Origin: Lacticaseibacillus songhuajiangensis
GTDB lineage: Bacteria; Bacillota; Bacilli; Lactobacillales; Lactobacillaceae
Reading direction: 5' to 3'
DNA length: 59,361 bases
NCBI RefSeq assembly: GCF_003946025.1
Contig: NZ_RHNR01000009.1
Location: forward strand, 1 to 59,361
The stretch's first letter is position 1. Every line of letters begins with the position of its first letter. This document shows positions 29,868 to 41,276 of the stretch, piece by piece. Below the pieces are notes generated by a model. That model made no database searches, was not told the DNA's origin, and saw nothing but the letters and a program-made list of their open reading frames with translations. A program made the position numbers and the translations under genes.

Positions 29868-30019
29868 AGTGCTGATTATCAGGGGCATCCTGTGTGCCCA
29901 TGACCATGTTAGCGCAGAGTAGCAAGGATGTGAGAAGTTGCGACACGCCCGGCCGCTTTGCCACGGCAGCGCGTCGGTAATTTTCACGGAGCTAGTCTAC
30001 TATTGATAATAGACGAAGG
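29868..30019 (+). promoter_or_regulatory. Structured leader of the S10 operon
   Basis: Hairpin GGGCA (29883-29887)/TGCCC (29895-29899). A larger element follows: CGACACGC (29941-29948)/GCGCGTCG (29969-29976) with one mismatch, enclosing GCCG/CGGC (29952-29955/29964-29967). A short imperfect stem (GTC..TATT/AATA..GAC) lies directly before the rpsJ ribosome site GAAGGAGG. Ribosomal-protein leaders of this operon often mediate feedback by a ribosomal protein; which one applies here cannot be told. Confidence 0.5.
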
Positions 30020-30029
30020 AGGAAACACA

Positions 30030-30338
30030 ATGGCAAAACAAAAGATTCGGATCCGGCTTAAGGCTTACGAACACCGGATTCTCGATCAGTCTGCGGAGAA
30101 GATTGTTGAGACCGCAAAGCGCACTGGCGCTGCTATCTCAGGTCCTATCCCACTTCCAACGGAGCGCACCCTTTACACGGTTCTGCGTTCCCCACACAAG
30201 TACAAGGACTCTCGCGAACAGTTCGAAATGCGCACCCACAAGCGTTTGATCGACATCGTGAACCCAACACCAAAGACTGTTGACGCGCTTATGAAGCTTG
30301 ATCTTCCAAGTGGCGTTGACATTGAGATCAAACTTTAA
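30030..30338 (+). CDS. rpsJ: 30S ribosomal protein S10
   Basis: A 102-residue S10 ([19 protein letters not shown]), also the NusG/NusB partner in antitermination. ATG 30030 follows GAAGGAGG; the upstream frame extension lies in the leader. First gene of the superoperon, 26 bases before rplC. Confidence 0.97.
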   Translation: MAKQKIRIRLKAYEHRILDQSAEKIVETAKRTGAAISGPIPLPTERTLYTVLRSPHKYKDSREQFEMRTHKRLIDIVNPTPKTVDALMKLDLPSGVDIEIKL

Positions 30339-30364
30339 TCTATTAGGAAATTGGAGGTGCACCC

Positions 30365-31000
30365 ATGTCTCGTAAAGGAATCTTAGGTAAAAAGGTCGGC
30401 ATGACCCAGGTCTTTACCGAAAACGGCGAACTCGTACCCGTTACTGTCATTGACGTAACGCCTAACGTTGTTCTCCAGGTTAAGACTAACGAAACTGATG
30501 GCTACGAAGCTGTTCAGCTCGGGTTTGGCGACAAGCGTGAAGTTCTGACCAACAAGCCTGCCCAAGGGCACGCTAAGAAGGCGAACACCACCCCTAAGCG
30601 CTTCATTAAGGAACTCCGCGATGTAGTGCTTAGCGATTACGAAGTTGGCTCTGAAGTTAAGGCCGACACCTTCGCTGCTGGCGACATCGTTGATGTTACC
30701 GGGACAACGAAGGGTCACGGTTACCAGGGTAACATTAAGAAGGACGGTCAGTCCCGCGGTCCTATGGCCCACGGTTCTCGTTACCACCGTCGTCCAGGTT
30801 CCCTCGGTGCTATTATTAACAAGGTCTTCAAGGGCAAGAAGCTCCCAGGCCGCATGGGTAACAAGACTGTTACCATGCAGAACCTCGAAGTTGTCTCTGC
30901 TGACCTGGACCACAACGTATTGCTCATTAAGGGTAACGTCCCTGGGGCAAACAAGTCTTTTGTCACCGTCCGGACCGCTGTTAAAGCGGATCACAAATAA
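30365..31000 (+). CDS. rplC: 50S ribosomal protein L3
   Basis: A 211-residue L3. The extended loop toward the peptidyl-transferase centre ([18 protein letters not shown]) is intact. GGAGGTG lies before ATG 30365. Followed after 23 bases by rplD. Confidence 0.97.
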   Translation: MSRKGILGKKVGMTQVFTENGELVPVTVIDVTPNVVLQVKTNETDGYEAVQLGFGDKREVLTNKPAQGHAKKANTTPKRFIKELRDVVLSDYEVGSEVKADTFAAGDIVDVTGTTKGHGYQGNIKKDGQSRGPMAHGSRYHRRPGSLGAIINKVFKGKKLPGRMGNKTVTMQNLEVVSADLDHNVLLIKGNVPGANKSFVTVRTAVKADHK

Positions 31001-31023
31001 TTACGAAGGGAGGACATTAACAG

Positions 31024-31647
31024 ATGGCTAACGTTACTTTGTACAAGCAAGATGGCTCAGAAAACGGCTCCGTTGAACTCAACGATGCAATTTTCGCCAT
31101 TGAACCTAACGAAAACGTCGTATTTGATGCAATCATCATGCAGCGTGCTTCTCTTCGCCAGGGTACCAGCAAGGTTAAGAATCGTCACGAAGTTTCTGGT
31201 GGTGGCCGCAAGCCATGGCGCCAGAAGGGTACGGGTCGTGCTCGTCAGGGTTCCATCCGTTCACCACAGTGGCGTGGCGGTGGTATCGTCTTCGGACCAC
31301 ACCCACGTTCATACAGCTACAAGCTTCCTAAGAAGGTTCGTCGCTTGGCTCTCAAGTCCGTTCTTTCCGAAAAGGTTAACGAGAACGCACTTGTTGCAGT
31401 TGACGCTTTGAGCTTCGCTGCACCAAAGACTGCTGACTTTGCCAAGGCTCTTAAGAACCTGAAGGCAGACGAAAAGACTCTGGTTGTATTGGAATCCGGC
31501 AACGACAATGCTGCTTTGTCAGCACGCAACTTGCCAAATGTTAAGGTTGTTGAAGCCGAAGGTATCAACGTCCTTGACATCGTCAACGCAAAGAAGCTGG
31601 TTGTTACACAGGCAGCTCTCCAGAAGATTGAGGAGGTGTTCGCATAA
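31024..31647 (+). CDS. rplD: 50S ribosomal protein L4
   Basis: A 207-residue L4 with the long exit-tunnel loop [17 protein letters not shown] and RSPQWRGGG of wild-type form, a site of macrolide-resistance changes. Its stop and the rplW start overlap by one base (TAATG). Confidence 0.97.
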   Translation: MANVTLYKQDGSENGSVELNDAIFAIEPNENVVFDAIIMQRASLRQGTSKVKNRHEVSGGGRKPWRQKGTGRARQGSIRSPQWRGGGIVFGPHPRSYSYKLPKKVRRLALKSVLSEKVNENALVAVDALSFAAPKTADFAKALKNLKADEKTLVVLESGNDNAALSARNLPNVKVVEAEGINVLDIVNAKKLVVTQAALQKIEEVFA

Positions 31648-31931
31648 TGGATGCACGCGATGTAATTCTTCGCCCGATCATTACCGAACAGTCTACCGCC
31701 GAAATGGACAACCGCAAGTACACTTTTGAAGTTGCTCTGAACGCAGACAAGACGCAAGTTCGTCGTGCTGCTGAAGAAATCTTCGGTGTTAACGTCAAGA
31801 GCGTAAACATTGCGAATGTTCGCGGTAAGAAGAAGCGCCAGGGTCGCTACGAAGGCACGACGCGTCGTCGTCGTAAGGCTATCGTAACCTTGACGAAAGA
31901 CTCCAAAGATATTCAAATCTTTGGTGAATAA
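31647..31931 (+). CDS. rplW: 50S ribosomal protein L23
   Basis: A 94-residue L23, at the tunnel exit, dock for trigger factor and SRP. The stretch [14 protein letters not shown] starts the fold, and the basic loop [20 protein letters not shown] binds rRNA. The start is coupled to the rplD stop. Confidence 0.96.
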   Translation: MDARDVILRPIITEQSTAEMDNRKYTFEVALNADKTQVRRAAEEIFGVNVKSVNIANVRGKKKRQGRYEGTTRRRRKAIVTLTKDSKDIQIFGE

Positions 31932-31953
31932 TTCTAAATAGGAGGTAAAAATC

Positions 31954-32787
31954 GTGGCTGTTATTAAGTACAAACCAACCACCAACGGTCGTCGTAACAT
32001 GTCTGTCTCCGACTTTGCAGATATCACCAAGAAGAAGCCTGAAAAGTCCCTTCTTGAAAGCCAGAGCCACACAGCCGGCCGTAACGCTCATGGGCACATC
32101 ACAGTGCGTCACCGTGGCGGTGGTAACAAGCAGTTCTACCGTGTGATTGACTTCAAGCGGCAGAAGGATGGCGTTGTAGCTAAGGTTACCGCTATCGAAT
32201 ACGATCCAAACCGCACGGCAAACATTGCCCTGCTCACTTACGAAGATGGGGTTAAGACCTACATCATCGCACCTAAGGGCCTCAAGGTAGGCGACAAGGT
32301 GGTTTCCGGTTCTGATGTCGACATCAAGGTCGGTAACTCCCTGCCACTTTCCGAGATTCCTGATGGTACTACCATTCACAACATCGAGCTCAAGCCTGGT
32401 AAAGGTGGTCAGCTTGCCCGCAGTGCTGGTGCTTCCGCACAGCTGCTGGGTCACGATGGCAAGTACGTTTCCGTACGTCTGGCTTCCGGCGAAGTTCGTA
32501 TGATTCGCTCCGTTAACCGTGCAACCATCGGTGAAGTTGGTAACTCCGAACATGCTCTTATCAGTATTGGTAAGGCTGGTCGCAAGCGCTGGCTCGGTTT
32601 CCGTCCTACCGTTCGTGGTTCTGTAATGAACCCTAACGATCACCCACATGGTGGTGGTGAAGGTAAGGCGCCTATCGGTCGTCCAAGTCCTCTTTCTCCA
32701 TGGGGTAAGAAGACCCTTGGTAAGAAGACGCGTGACCACAAGGCCAAGTCTGAGAAGTTCATTATTCGTCACCGTAAGCACAAGTAA
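31954..32787 (+). CDS. rplB: 50S ribosomal protein L2
   Basis: A 277-residue L2, required for peptidyl-transferase assembly. [18 protein letters not shown] and the conserved C-terminal block [18 protein letters not shown], with the functional histidine, are present. GTG start 31954 behind GGAGG. Confidence 0.97.
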   Translation: MAVIKYKPTTNGRRNMSVSDFADITKKKPEKSLLESQSHTAGRNAHGHITVRHRGGGNKQFYRVIDFKRQKDGVVAKVTAIEYDPNRTANIALLTYEDGVKTYIIAPKGLKVGDKVVSGSDVDIKVGNSLPLSEIPDGTTIHNIELKPGKGGQLARSAGASAQLLGHDGKYVSVRLASGEVRMIRSVNRATIGEVGNSEHALISIGKAGRKRWLGFRPTVRGSVMNPNDHPHGGGEGKAPIGRPSPLSPWGKKTLGKKTRDHKAKSEKFIIRHRKHK

Positions 32788-32817
32788 GCTTATAGCAACT
32801 GTTAAGGAGGTCACACA

Positions 32818-33096
32818 ATGGGTCGCAGTCTTAAAAAAGGACCTTTTGCAGATGCTTCTCTCCTGAAGAAGGTAGAAGCTCTTGCAGATAGCGACAACAA
32901 GCCAGTCATCAAGACCTGGTCACGTCGCTCAACCATTTTCCCAAGTTTCATCGGGTTCACATTTGCCGTTTATGACGGTCGCAAGCACGTCCCGGTATTC
33001 GTTACCGAAGACATGGTTGGCCACAAGCTCGGTGAATTCGTACCTACACGTACATTCCGTGGTCACTTAGTTGACGACAAGAAGACAGGACGTTAG
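32818..33096 (+). CDS. rpsS: 30S ribosomal protein S19
   Basis: A 92-residue S19 ([28 protein letters not shown]). AAGGAGG lies before ATG 32818. It sits in the 30S head with S13. Confidence 0.97.
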   Translation: MGRSLKKGPFADASLLKKVEALADSDNKPVIKTWSRRSTIFPSFIGFTFAVYDGRKHVPVFVTEDMVGHKLGEFVPTRTFRGHLVDDKKTGR

Positions 33097-33113
33097 AAAG
33101 GAGCAATTCAAAC

Positions 33114-33467
33114 ATGGCTGAAACAATTACCTCAGCAACTGCTACGGCAAAGACGGTTCGAATTGCTGCTCGTAAGGCGCGTCTTGTAATCGATTTGATT
33201 CGCGGCCGTCAGGCTGACGAAGCACTCGCGATTCTTGAATTCACGCCACGTGCAGGTTCACCAATCATTGCTAAGGTGCTCAAGAGCGCCATTGCAAATG
33301 CTGAAAACAATTTTGACCTTGATGCTCAGAACCTTTACGTTAAGGAAGCTTACGTAAACGAAGGCCCAACCCTTAAGCGGTTCCGCCCTCGTGCAAAGGG
33401 TTCTGCATCACCTATCAACAAGCGTACCAGTCACATCGTTGTGACTGTTGCAGAAAAAGAAGCATAA
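33114..33467 (+). CDS. rplV: 50S ribosomal protein L22
   Basis: A 117-residue L22. [15 protein letters not shown] starts the fold, and the tunnel hairpin region [18 protein letters not shown] is wild-type-like. GAAAGGAGC precedes ATG 33114. Confidence 0.97.
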   Translation: MAETITSATATAKTVRIAARKARLVIDLIRGRQADEALAILEFTPRAGSPIIAKVLKSAIANAENNFDLDAQNLYVKEAYVNEGPTLKRFRPRAKGSASPINKRTSHIVVTVAEKEA

Positions 33468-33480
33468 GGAGGGATAGAGC

Positions 33481-34137
33481 GTGGGTCACAAGATTAATCC
33501 AAATGGGTTCCGTGTTGGTGTAATTCGTGACTGGGAAGCTAAGTGGTATGCCGAAAAGGACTTTGCCACCTTCCTTCACGAAGATATCAAGATTCGGAGC
33601 TTCATTAACGAGAAGCTCGCCGATGCGTCTGTCTCGACCATCGAAATCGAACGTGCAGCTAACAAGGTAAACATCTCCATTCACACTGCCAAGCCAGGTA
33701 TGGTTATTGGTAAGGGTGGTGCCGAGGTTGAAGCACTGCGTAAGCAGCTTGCAGCACTTACCGGCCGCAACGTTCACATTAATATTGTTGAAATCAAGAA
33801 GCCCGATCTGGATGCCAAGCTTGTTGGCGAGAACATCGCTAAGCAGCTTGAACAGCGGATCGCCTTCCGTCGCGCTATGAAGCAGACGATGCAGCGTACC
33901 ATGCGTGCAGGTGCCAAGGGTATTAAGACCCAGGTTTCCGGCCGTTTGAACGGTGCCGACATTTCCCGTCGCGAACATTACGCTGAAGGAACTGTACCTC
34001 TGCACACTCTGCGCGCGGATATTGACTATTCTTGGGTAGAAGCTCGCACCACATACGGTCAGCTGGGTGTTAAGACCTGGATTTACCGTGGTGAAGTTCT
34101 CCCTGAAAAGAAGAATTCTACGAAGGGAGCGAAGTAA
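33481..34137 (+). CDS. rpsC: 30S ribosomal protein S3
   Basis: A 218-residue S3, part of the mRNA entry helicase. The KH domain motif [16 protein letters not shown] is near residues 75-90. GTG start at 33481 behind AAGGAGGG; rplP begins 3 bases after the stop. Confidence 0.97.
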   Translation: MGHKINPNGFRVGVIRDWEAKWYAEKDFATFLHEDIKIRSFINEKLADASVSTIEIERAANKVNISIHTAKPGMVIGKGGAEVEALRKQLAALTGRNVHINIVEIKKPDLDAKLVGENIAKQLEQRIAFRRAMKQTMQRTMRAGAKGIKTQVSGRLNGADISRREHYAEGTVPLHTLRADIDYSWVEARTTYGQLGVKTWIYRGEVLPEKKNSTKGAK

Positions 34138-34140
34138 CCG

Positions 34141-34575
34141 ATGCTTGTACCTAAGCGTGTTAAGCACCGCCGTGAGTTCCGCGGTAAGATGCGTGGTGCC
34201 GCCAAGGGCGGTAAAGAAGTTAGCTTCGGCGAATTCGGTCTGCAGGCTCTGGAATCCCACTGGATTTCAAACCGTCAGATTGAAGCAGCCCGTGTTGCTA
34301 TGACCCGCTACATGAAGCGTGGCGGTAAAGTTTGGATTCGCATTTTCCCACAGAAGTCTTACACCAGTAAGGGTGTTGGGGTTCGTATGGGTAATGGTAA
34401 AGGTGCACCAACTGGCTGGGTAGCCGTTGTTAAGCGCGAGAAGGTTATGTTCGAAGTTGCTGGCGTTCCAGATGACGTCGCACGCGAAGCCCTTCGTCTC
34501 GCTTCAAACAAACTCCCCATTCGCACCAAGATTTTAAAGCGTCAGGAAGTAGGTGGGCAATCAAATGAAGGCTAA
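34141..34575 (+). CDS. rplP: 50S ribosomal protein L16
   Basis: A 144-residue L16, near the A-site tRNA elbow. [15 protein letters not shown] and [13 protein letters not shown] are family signatures. Its 3' end overlaps the rpmC start by 11 bases. Confidence 0.97.
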   Translation: MLVPKRVKHRREFRGKMRGAAKGGKEVSFGEFGLQALESHWISNRQIEAARVAMTRYMKRGGKVWIRIFPQKSYTSKGVGVRMGNGKGAPTGWVAVVKREKVMFEVAGVPDDVAREALRLASNKLPIRTKILKRQEVGGQSNEG

Positions 34576-34759
34576 AGAAATCACCGCATTGAGCGCTGCT
34601 GAAATGCTTGATAAGGAAAAGCAGTACAAAGAAGAACTCTTCAATCTGCGTTTCCAGCAGGCTACCGGTCAACTCGAAAACACTGCTCGTTTGAAGCAGG
34701 TTAAGAAGAACATTGCCCGGATTAAGACGGTTCTGCGTCAGCAGGAATTGAACAAGTAG
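34565..34759 (+). CDS. rpmC: 50S ribosomal protein L29
   Basis: A 64-residue L29, two helices at the tunnel exit ([29 protein letters not shown]). I chose ATG 34565, with AGGTGGG (34551-34557) upstream; a GTG at 34553 lies within that site and is less likely. It begins inside rplP. Confidence 0.94.
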   Translation: MKAKEITALSAAEMLDKEKQYKEELFNLRFQQATGQLENTARLKQVKKNIARIKTVLRQQELNK

Positions 34760-34775
34760 GAAGGGAGACTTAACC

Positions 34776-35039
34776 TTGGAAGAACGCAACAGTCGTAAAG
34801 TTTATCAGGGTCGCGTGGTTTCCGCCAAGATGGATAAAACCATCGTCGTTGAGGTAAGTACAACTAAGACTCACCCAACGTATGGCAAGCGCGTTAAGTA
34901 CTCCAAGAAGTACTACGCCCACGACGAAGACAACGCAGCCAAGCTTGGTGATACCGTTCAGATTATGGAAACTCGTCCTCTGTCTAAGCAGAAGCGTTTC
35001 CGTCTGATCAGCATCGTCGAAAAAGCTGTTATTATCTAA
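34776..35039 (+). CDS. rpsQ: 30S ribosomal protein S17
   Basis: An 87-residue S17 with an OB fold ([16 protein letters not shown]). It starts at TTG 34776 behind AAGGGAG; no ATG is available, and one of several TTG starts among abundant genes in this window. Confidence 0.95.
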   Translation: MEERNSRKVYQGRVVSAKMDKTIVVEVSTTKTHPTYGKRVKYSKKYYAHDEDNAAKLGDTVQIMETRPLSKQKRFRLISIVEKAVII

Positions 35040-35070
35040 CAGAATTTCGTGACGAAAGGAGGACACAATA

Positions 35071-35439
35071 GTGATTCAACAAGAAAGTCGCCTCAAAGTG
35101 GCAGATAACTCCGGTGCACGCGAAATCCTCGTAATCAAGGTGCTCGGCGGTTCATTCCGCAAGACCGGTAACATCGGTGATGTTGTCGTAGCAACTGTTA
35201 AGCAGGCTACGCCAGGTGGTGTTGTCAAGAAGGCAGACGTCGTTAAGGCCGTTATCGTCCGTACGAAGTCTGGTGCACGCCGTAATGACGGTTCTTACAT
35301 CAAGTTCGATGAAAACGCAGCAGTTATTATCAACGCTGACAAGTCTCCTAAGGGTACTCGTATCTTTGGACCTGTCGCTCGTGAACTGCGTGACCACGAC
35401 TTCATGAAGATCGTTTCCCTGGCACCCGAAGTTCTGTAA
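35071..35439 (+). CDS. rplN: 50S ribosomal protein L14
   Basis: A 122-residue L14 ([38 protein letters not shown]), also the target of the silencing factor RsfS. GTG start behind AAAGGAGG. Confidence 0.97.
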   Translation: MIQQESRLKVADNSGAREILVIKVLGGSFRKTGNIGDVVVATVKQATPGGVVKKADVVKAVIVRTKSGARRNDGSYIKFDENAAVIINADKSPKGTRIFGPVARELRDHDFMKIVSLAPEVL

Positions 35440-35464
35440 TTTTCCCCACAAGAGGAGGTGCAAC

Positions 35465-35776
35465 ATGTTTATCAAAACTGGTGACAAAGTCCGTGTTATG
35501 CGTGGTAAAGACGCAGGCAAGGAAGGCACCGTGACCAAGATCCTCAAGAACAAGGATCGTGTGATCGTTGAAGGTGTCAACATGATTAAGAAGCACGTGA
35601 AGCCATCCACGACTAACCCTAACGGTGGGGTTATCGATACGGAAGCTGGTATCCACGTGTCTAACGTGATGTTGCTTGACCCTAAGGACGGCAAGCCAAG
35701 TCGTATTGGTAAGTCCGTTGTTGATGGCAAGCGCGTACGCGTCGCTAAGAAGTCTGGCTCCGCGCTGGACGACTAA
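35465..35776 (+). CDS. rplX: 50S ribosomal protein L24
   Basis: A 103-residue L24, an assembly initiator, with an N-terminal KOW motif ([16 protein letters not shown]). AGAGGAGGTG precedes ATG 35465. Confidence 0.97.
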   Translation: MFIKTGDKVRVMRGKDAGKEGTVTKILKNKDRVIVEGVNMIKKHVKPSTTNPNGGVIDTEAGIHVSNVMLLDPKDGKPSRIGKSVVDGKRVRVAKKSGSALDD

Positions 35777-35800
35777 AGAAGAAAGGAGGACCTAATTTTC

Positions 35801-36343
35801 ATGGCTAACCGTTTACAAGAACGCTACAGCAAAGAAATCGCACCTGCACTCGTTGAGAAGTTTAGTTACAAATCAACAATGCAGACACCAAAGATTGACA
35901 AGATCGTGCTGAACATGGGTGTCGGTGACGCTACTCAGAACGCAAAACTTCTGGACGAAGCAGTCGAAGAACTCAAGCAGATCTCTGGTCAGCAGCCACT
36001 TATCACCAAGGCTAAGAAGTCCATTGCCGGCTTCCGTCTTCGTGAAGGCATGCCAATCGGTGCTAAGGTCACCCTTCGTGGTGAACGCATGTACGACTTC
36101 CTTGACAAGCTCATCAACGTATCCCTTCCCCGTGTTCGTGACTTCCGTGGTATCTCTTCTAAGAGTTTCGACGGTCGTGGTAACTACACGCTCGGTGTAC
36201 GTGAACAGTTGATCTTCCCAGAAATCGATTACGATAAGGTCAACCGTGTTCGTGGTTTGGATGTTGTTATCGTTACAACTGCAAACACTGATGAAGAAGC
36301 ACTCGAATTGCTCAAGCAGTTCGGGATGCCATTTGCTAAATAA
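35801..36343 (+). CDS. rplE: 50S ribosomal protein L5
   Basis: A 180-residue L5, a 5S rRNA binder in the central protuberance ([20 protein letters not shown]). AAAGGAGG precedes ATG 35801. Confidence 0.97.
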   Translation: MANRLQERYSKEIAPALVEKFSYKSTMQTPKIDKIVLNMGVGDATQNAKLLDEAVEELKQISGQQPLITKAKKSIAGFRLREGMPIGAKVTLRGERMYDFLDKLINVSLPRVRDFRGISSKSFDGRGNYTLGVREQLIFPEIDYDKVNRVRGLDVVIVTTANTDEEALELLKQFGMPFAK

Positions 36344-36357
36344 AGGAGGTCTACCAC

Positions 36358-36543
36358 TTGGCTAAGAAGTCTCTCATTATCAAGAACGAGCGCCCGGCTA
36401 AGTTTGCAGTGCAGGAATACACCCGCTGCAAGCGCTGTGGTCGGCCACACTCTGTATACCGTAAGTTTCAGCTTTGCCGGATCTGCCTTCGCGAGTTAGC
36501 ACATGCCGGTCAGATCCCTGGCTTGAAGAAGGCCAGCTGGTAG
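36358..36543 (+). CDS. rpsN: 30S ribosomal protein S14, zinc-binding type
   Basis: A 61-residue short S14 (type Z). Zinc ligands Cys24, Cys27, Cys40 and Cys43 (CKRC, CRIC) are all present. TTG start at 36358 behind AAAGGAGG. A zinc-free paralogue, if any, is not in this window. Confidence 0.96.
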   Translation: MAKKSLIIKNERPAKFAVQEYTRCKRCGRPHSVYRKFQLCRICLRELAHAGQIPGLKKASW

Positions 36544-36571
36544 TATTTACCTAGACAAAGGAGGTTTAACA

Positions 36572-36970
36572 ATGGTCCTGACTGATCCAATTGCAGATTA
36601 CTTGACCCGGATTCGTAACGCCAACATGGTTCGTCACGAGAGTCTCGTAGTGCCATCATCCAAGATGAAGATCGCCCTCTCCGAAATTATGAAGAGCGAA
36701 GGTTTTATCCGCGACTACGAACTTATCGAAGACGACAAGCAGGGCGAAATCCGTATTTTCCTTAAGTACGGTATGAACAACGAACGTGTCATTTCCGGCT
36801 TGAAGCGTATTTCCAAGCCTGGTCTGCGCACGTACGTTAAGGCTGACGCAGTGCCAAAGGTTCTTAATGGCCTTGGTATTGCGATCATCTCCACTTCCAC
36901 CGGTGTAATGACCGATAAGGAAGCTCGGGCAAAGAACGTCGGCGGCGAAGTTCTCGCTTACGTTTGGTAA
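36572..36970 (+). CDS. rpsH: 30S ribosomal protein S8
   Basis: A 132-residue S8, a central-domain rRNA binder and in many bacteria the spc-operon feedback repressor. The C-terminal [20 protein letters not shown] is the family signature. AAAGGAGG precedes ATG 36572. Confidence 0.97.
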   Translation: MVLTDPIADYLTRIRNANMVRHESLVVPSSKMKIALSEIMKSEGFIRDYELIEDDKQGEIRIFLKYGMNNERVISGLKRISKPGLRTYVKADAVPKVLNGLGIAIISTSTGVMTDKEARAKNVGGEVLAYVW

Positions 36971-36999
36971 AAATTAATTAACAAAGGAGGTGCAAACCT

Positions 37000-37530
37000 G
37001 TGAGTCGTATCGGTTTGAAAGATGTCAACATCCCTGCTGGGGTAACTGTATCCCAGAACGGTAACAGCGTTACTGTTAAGGGTCCCAAGGGTGAACTCAC
37101 CCGCGAATTTGCCGAAGAAATCACGATGAACGTCAAGGATAACGTTGTTTCCTTTACACGTGAAAATGATTCTGACAAGGCACTTCACGGCACAACCCGC
37201 GCTAACTTCAACAACATGGTTATTGGGGTTACCGAAGGTTACAAGAAGACTATGACACTTGTCGGTGTTGGTTACCGTGCACAGATGCAGGGCAAGAAGC
37301 TTGTCCTTAACGTTGGTTACTCCCACCCAGTTGAGATGGAAGCACCAGCAGGCATCGCGGTTGAAGTACCAAGCACAACCAGCATTGTCGTTAGTGGTAT
37401 TAGTAAGCAGGAAGTCGGCCAGTTTGCTGCGGAAATCCGTTCCGTACGCGCACCTGAACCTTACAAGGGTAAGGGTATTCGTTACGAGGACGAAGTTGTC
37501 CGTCGTAAGGAAGGTAAGACTGGTAAGTAA
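37000..37530 (+). CDS. rplF: 50S ribosomal protein L6
   Basis: A 176-residue L6, two repeated domains near the factor-binding site ([29 protein letters not shown]). GTG start 37000 behind AAAGGAGGTG. Confidence 0.97.
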   Translation: MSRIGLKDVNIPAGVTVSQNGNSVTVKGPKGELTREFAEEITMNVKDNVVSFTRENDSDKALHGTTRANFNNMVIGVTEGYKKTMTLVGVGYRAQMQGKKLVLNVGYSHPVEMEAPAGIAVEVPSTTSIVVSGISKQEVGQFAAEIRSVRAPEPYKGKGIRYEDEVVRRKEGKTGK

Positions 37531-37580
37531 AACTAAGCTTGCTGCTTAGTTTCCCAAACAATTAACAAGAGGTGAACATT

Positions 37581-37940
37581 GTGATTTCTAAACCAGATAA
37601 GAACAAGACTCGTGCAAAGCGCCACGCGCGTGTACGGGGCAAGATTTCTGGTACGAGCGAGTGCCCACGCTTGAACGTATTCCGTTCGAACAAAAACATC
37701 TACGCGCAAGTTATTGATGACGTAGCGGGTGTGACGCTAGCAAGTGCCTCCACTCTTGATAAAGAAGTTAGCGATGACGCAAGCAAGACCGAACAGGCTG
37801 CTAGTGTTGGCGCACTTGTTGCTAAGCGCGCTGTTGCCGCTGGCAAGAAGGAAGTTGTATTTGACCGTGGTGGATACCTCTATCACGGGCGTGTAGCTGC
37901 ACTTGCTGAAGCTGCTCGTGAGAACGGTCTCGAATTCTAA
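37581..37940 (+). CDS. rplR: 50S ribosomal protein L18
   Basis: A 119-residue L18, a 5S rRNA binder ([19 protein letters not shown]). I start at GTG 37581; a GTG nine bases upstream lies inside the ribosome site AGAGGTG (37569-37575). Confidence 0.95.
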   Translation: MISKPDKNKTRAKRHARVRGKISGTSECPRLNVFRSNKNIYAQVIDDVAGVTLASASTLDKEVSDDASKTEQAASVGALVAKRAVAAGKKEVVFDRGGYLYHGRVAALAEAARENGLEF

Positions 37941-37962
37941 GAAAAAGGAGGATATCCAACAC

Positions 37963-38466
37963 ATGGCAAATTACATCGATCCAAACCAGCTTGACCTGGA
38001 AGACCGCGTTGTTTCCATCAACCGTGTTACAAAGGTTGTTAAGGGTGGTCGTCGCCTCCGTTTCGCAGTAATCGCGATCGTCGGTGATAAGGCCGGTCAC
38101 GTCGGCTTTGGTACTGGTAAGGCTCAGGAAGTTCCTGAAGCAATCCGTAAGGCTGTCGAAGACGCCAAGAAGAACCTGATCGAAGTACCTATCGTGGGAA
38201 CTACGATTCCTCACGAAGTAATCGGTCACTTCGGCGCTGGTGAAGTTATGCTTAAGCCAGCCGTTGAAGGTTCTGGGGTTGCCGCTGGTGGTGCTGTCCG
38301 TGCCGTTATGGAACTTGGCGGTATCACTGACATTACCAGTAAGTCACTCGGACGGAACACACCTATCAACATGATCCGCGCTACCATGGACGGCTTGGCT
38401 CAGCTCAAGACCGCTCAGCAGCTCGCAGATCTCCGTGGTGTGTCCGTTGCGCACCTGCAAGACTAG
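37963..38466 (+). CDS. rpsE: 30S ribosomal protein S5
   Basis: A 167-residue S5, tied to decoding fidelity. The dsRBD-like N-terminal part has [14 protein letters not shown], and the block [17 protein letters not shown] is typical. ATG 37963 follows AAAAAGGAGG; the upstream extension overlaps rplR. Confidence 0.97.
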   Translation: MANYIDPNQLDLEDRVVSINRVTKVVKGGRRLRFAVIAIVGDKAGHVGFGTGKAQEVPEAIRKAVEDAKKNLIEVPIVGTTIPHEVIGHFGAGEVMLKPAVEGSGVAAGGAVRAVMELGGITDITSKSLGRNTPINMIRATMDGLAQLKTAQQLADLRGVSVAHLQD

Positions 38467-38479
38467 GAGGTAGACAACA

Positions 38480-38665
38480 ATGGCTCAACTGAAGATCACG
38501 TTGGTTAAGAGCGCAGTGCACCGTCTGCCTAAGCAACGTAAAATCGTCAAGGAAATTGGTCTTGGCCGTGTTAACAGTTCTGTTATCAAGCCAGACAACG
38601 CTGCAACTCGCGGTGTTATCTTCCAGATTTCCCACCTTGTTTCCGTTGAGGAAATTAAGGACTAA
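38480..38665 (+). CDS. rpmD: 50S ribosomal protein L30
   Basis: A 61-residue L30 ([19 protein letters not shown]). AGGAGG lies before ATG 38480, 13 bases after rpsE. Confidence 0.95.
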   Translation: MAQLKITLVKSAVHRLPKQRKIVKEIGLGRVNSSVIKPDNAATRGVIFQISHLVSVEEIKD

Positions 38666-38698
38666 TTTAAAACCTAGAACAAGGAGGTGCGAATTTTC

Positions 38699-39139
38699 AT
38701 GAAACTGCACGAATTGACACCAAGCGAAGGCTCACGTCACTCCAGCAAGCGTCTTGGCCGTGGTACTTCTAGCGGTCAGGGTAAGACTGCTGGTAAGGGT
38801 ACTAAGGGTCAGTTGGCTCGTCAGGGTGGTAAGACCCGTCTCGGTTTCGAAGGTGGCCAGATGCCACTCTTCCGTCGTATGCCAAAGCGCGGCTTTAACA
38901 ACATTAACCGCAAGGAATACGCCATCGTAAACCTGAAGGACCTTAACCGTTTTGATGACGGCACAGATGTTACATCTGCATTGCTCGTCGAAGCAGGTCT
39001 TGTTAAGAACGAACGCGACGGCATCAAGTTGCTCGCGAACGGTGAACTTAGCAAGAAGCTTACCATTAAGGTAGCTAAGGCATCTAAGGCGGCTCAGGAT
39101 GCTGTAGTCGCTGCAGGCGGTTCGATTGAGGTGATCTAA
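38699..39139 (+). CDS. rplO: 50S ribosomal protein L15
   Basis: A 146-residue L15 with the glycine-rich N-terminal extension [22 protein letters not shown] 38699 follows AAGGAGGTG. Its TAA overlaps the secY ATG by one base. Confidence 0.97.
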   Translation: MKLHELTPSEGSRHSSKRLGRGTSSGQGKTAGKGTKGQLARQGGKTRLGFEGGQMPLFRRMPKRGFNNINRKEYAIVNLKDLNRFDDGTDVTSALLVEAGLVKNERDGIKLLANGELSKKLTIKVAKASKAAQDAVVAAGGSIEVI

Positions 39140-40452
39140 TGATTGCAACCCTCAAAAACGCGTTTAAGGTTAAGGATATTCGCAAGAAGCTGTTCTTCAC
39201 CTTGGCCGTTTTGCTGGTTTATCGCTTAGGGGCTCAGATTGCGGTACCTGGTATTAATGCCGGGGCACTGACGAAAATCGGTTCAACCGGACTGATTTCG
39301 ATTCTGGATACTGTGAGTGGTGGGGGGCTTTCAAACTATTCCATCTTTGCGATGGGGGTTTCGCCTTACATCACCGCGCAGATTGTTATCCAGCTGCTCC
39401 AGATGGATATTGTCCCGAAGTTCGTTGAGTGGAGCAAACAGGGTGAAGTTGGTCGGCGTAAGTTGAACCAATGGACCCGTTACCTCACCATCGTGCTCGG
39501 CCTGTTCCAGGCAATCGGGATTACTGCTGGGTTCCAAGTGCTTTCCCAATACGGTTTGGTGAAGAACCCAAGCGTTACCACGTTTGTTACCCTCGGGATT
39601 ATCCTGACGGGTGGCACGATGTTGCTGACCTGGATGGGTGAGCAGATTACGGATAAGGGTCTCGGTAACGGGATTTCCCTTATCATCTTTGCAGGGATTA
39701 TCGCGCGGCTCCCTAGTGGAGTGAAGGAAATCTGGACTGACCAGATTATCAACAACACGCCTGCTGATCGCTGGAAGGGTATTCTGTTCATGCTTGCGTT
39801 GCTCGCGCTGATTGTTATCGTCGTTACTTTTGTAACCTGGGTACAGCAAGCGAACCGCAAAATTCCAATTCAGTACACACGTCGCGTAACGAGCGCAGGG
39901 GATAACTCATACCTGCCCCTGAAGATTAACGTTGCCGGTGTTATCCCAGTTATCTTTGCTAGTTCTTTCATTGTGACGCCTCAGACAATTCTGATGGCGT
40001 TCTCGAAGTCACACGGCAGTGATGGTTGGTACATCGCATTAACGAACATCTTCAGCATGCAAAAACCAGCGGGGATTGCACTCTACACCATTCTGATTGT
40101 CTTGTTCACCTTCTTCTACGCCTTCGTTCAGGTTAATCCTGAGAAGGTTGCGGAGAACTTGACCAAGCAGGGTAGCTACATCCCAGGCGTTTGGCCTGGG
40201 AAAGGCACTGAGAAGTACATCTCAGGTGTTCTGATGCGGTTGTCCACTGTTGGTGCTCTGTTCCTGGGTTTTGTGGCACTGCTTCCGCAGCTTGCTGCAA
40301 GTATCTGGAACCTACCACAGTCAATCGGTCTTGGTGGGACTAGCTTGCTGATTGTGGTCATGACGGCTATTGAACTGGTTCGCCAGATCAATGGGTTGAT
40401 GATGAAGCGTGAATACGTTGGATTCATCCGTGGTGACTTGAACAAGAAGTAG
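39139..40452 (+). CDS. secY: Protein translocase channel SecY
   Basis: A 437-residue membrane protein with ten predicted spans, the central channel of the Sec translocon. The N-terminal block FFTLAVLLVYRLGAQIAVPG, the plug region after span 1 and the conserved QKPAGIALY loop are seen. The start is coupled to rplO (TAATG). Confidence 0.96.
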   Translation: MIATLKNAFKVKDIRKKLFFTLAVLLVYRLGAQIAVPGINAGALTKIGSTGLISILDTVSGGGLSNYSIFAMGVSPYITAQIVIQLLQMDIVPKFVEWSKQGEVGRRKLNQWTRYLTIVLGLFQAIGITAGFQVLSQYGLVKNPSVTTFVTLGIILTGGTMLLTWMGEQITDKGLGNGISLIIFAGIIARLPSGVKEIWTDQIINNTPADRWKGILFMLALLALIVIVVTFVTWVQQANRKIPIQYTRRVTSAGDNSYLPLKINVAGVIPVIFASSFIVTPQTILMAFSKSHGSDGWYIALTNIFSMQKPAGIALYTILIVLFTFFYAFVQVNPEKVAENLTKQGSYIPGVWPGKGTEKYISGVLMRLSTVGALFLGFVALLPQLAASIWNLPQSIGLGGTSLLIVVMTAIELVRQINGLMMKREYVGFIRGDLNKK

Positions 40453-40457
40453 GCTGA

Positions 40458-41129
<672 letters not shown>

Positions 41130-41144
41130 TTCAGGATTGACATC

Positions 41145-41169
41145 GTCTGTCGGCGGGCAGACTTGTTTT
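41145..41169 (+). terminator. Terminator-like hairpin after adk
   Basis: GTCTGTC (41145-41151) pairs with GGCAGAC (41156-41162) across GGCG, with one wobble, followed by TTGTTTT. It would divide the superoperon between adk and infA. Confidence 0.55.
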
Positions 41170-41183
41170 CAACGTGCGAAGAA

Positions 41184-41210
41184 TGTGATACACTGACGCA
41201 GTGTGTCACA
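41184..41210. promoter_or_regulatory. 12-bp palindrome overlapping a candidate infA promoter
   Basis: TGTGATACACTG (41184-41195), 3-base centre ACG, CAGTGTGTCACA (41199-41210): 12 pairs with one wobble. A candidate promoter, TTGTTT (41163-41168)-18-GATACA (41187-41192), puts its -10 inside the left arm, so the repeat may be an operator; as RNA it would be a stable hairpin without a T tract, about 65 bases before infA. Confidence 0.5.
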
Positions 41211-41276
41211 CGGTCGAGGTCCAGCATTTTGGGCGCAGTTATATATTGACCAACCGGACGAGGAGGAAAAAGTTCC

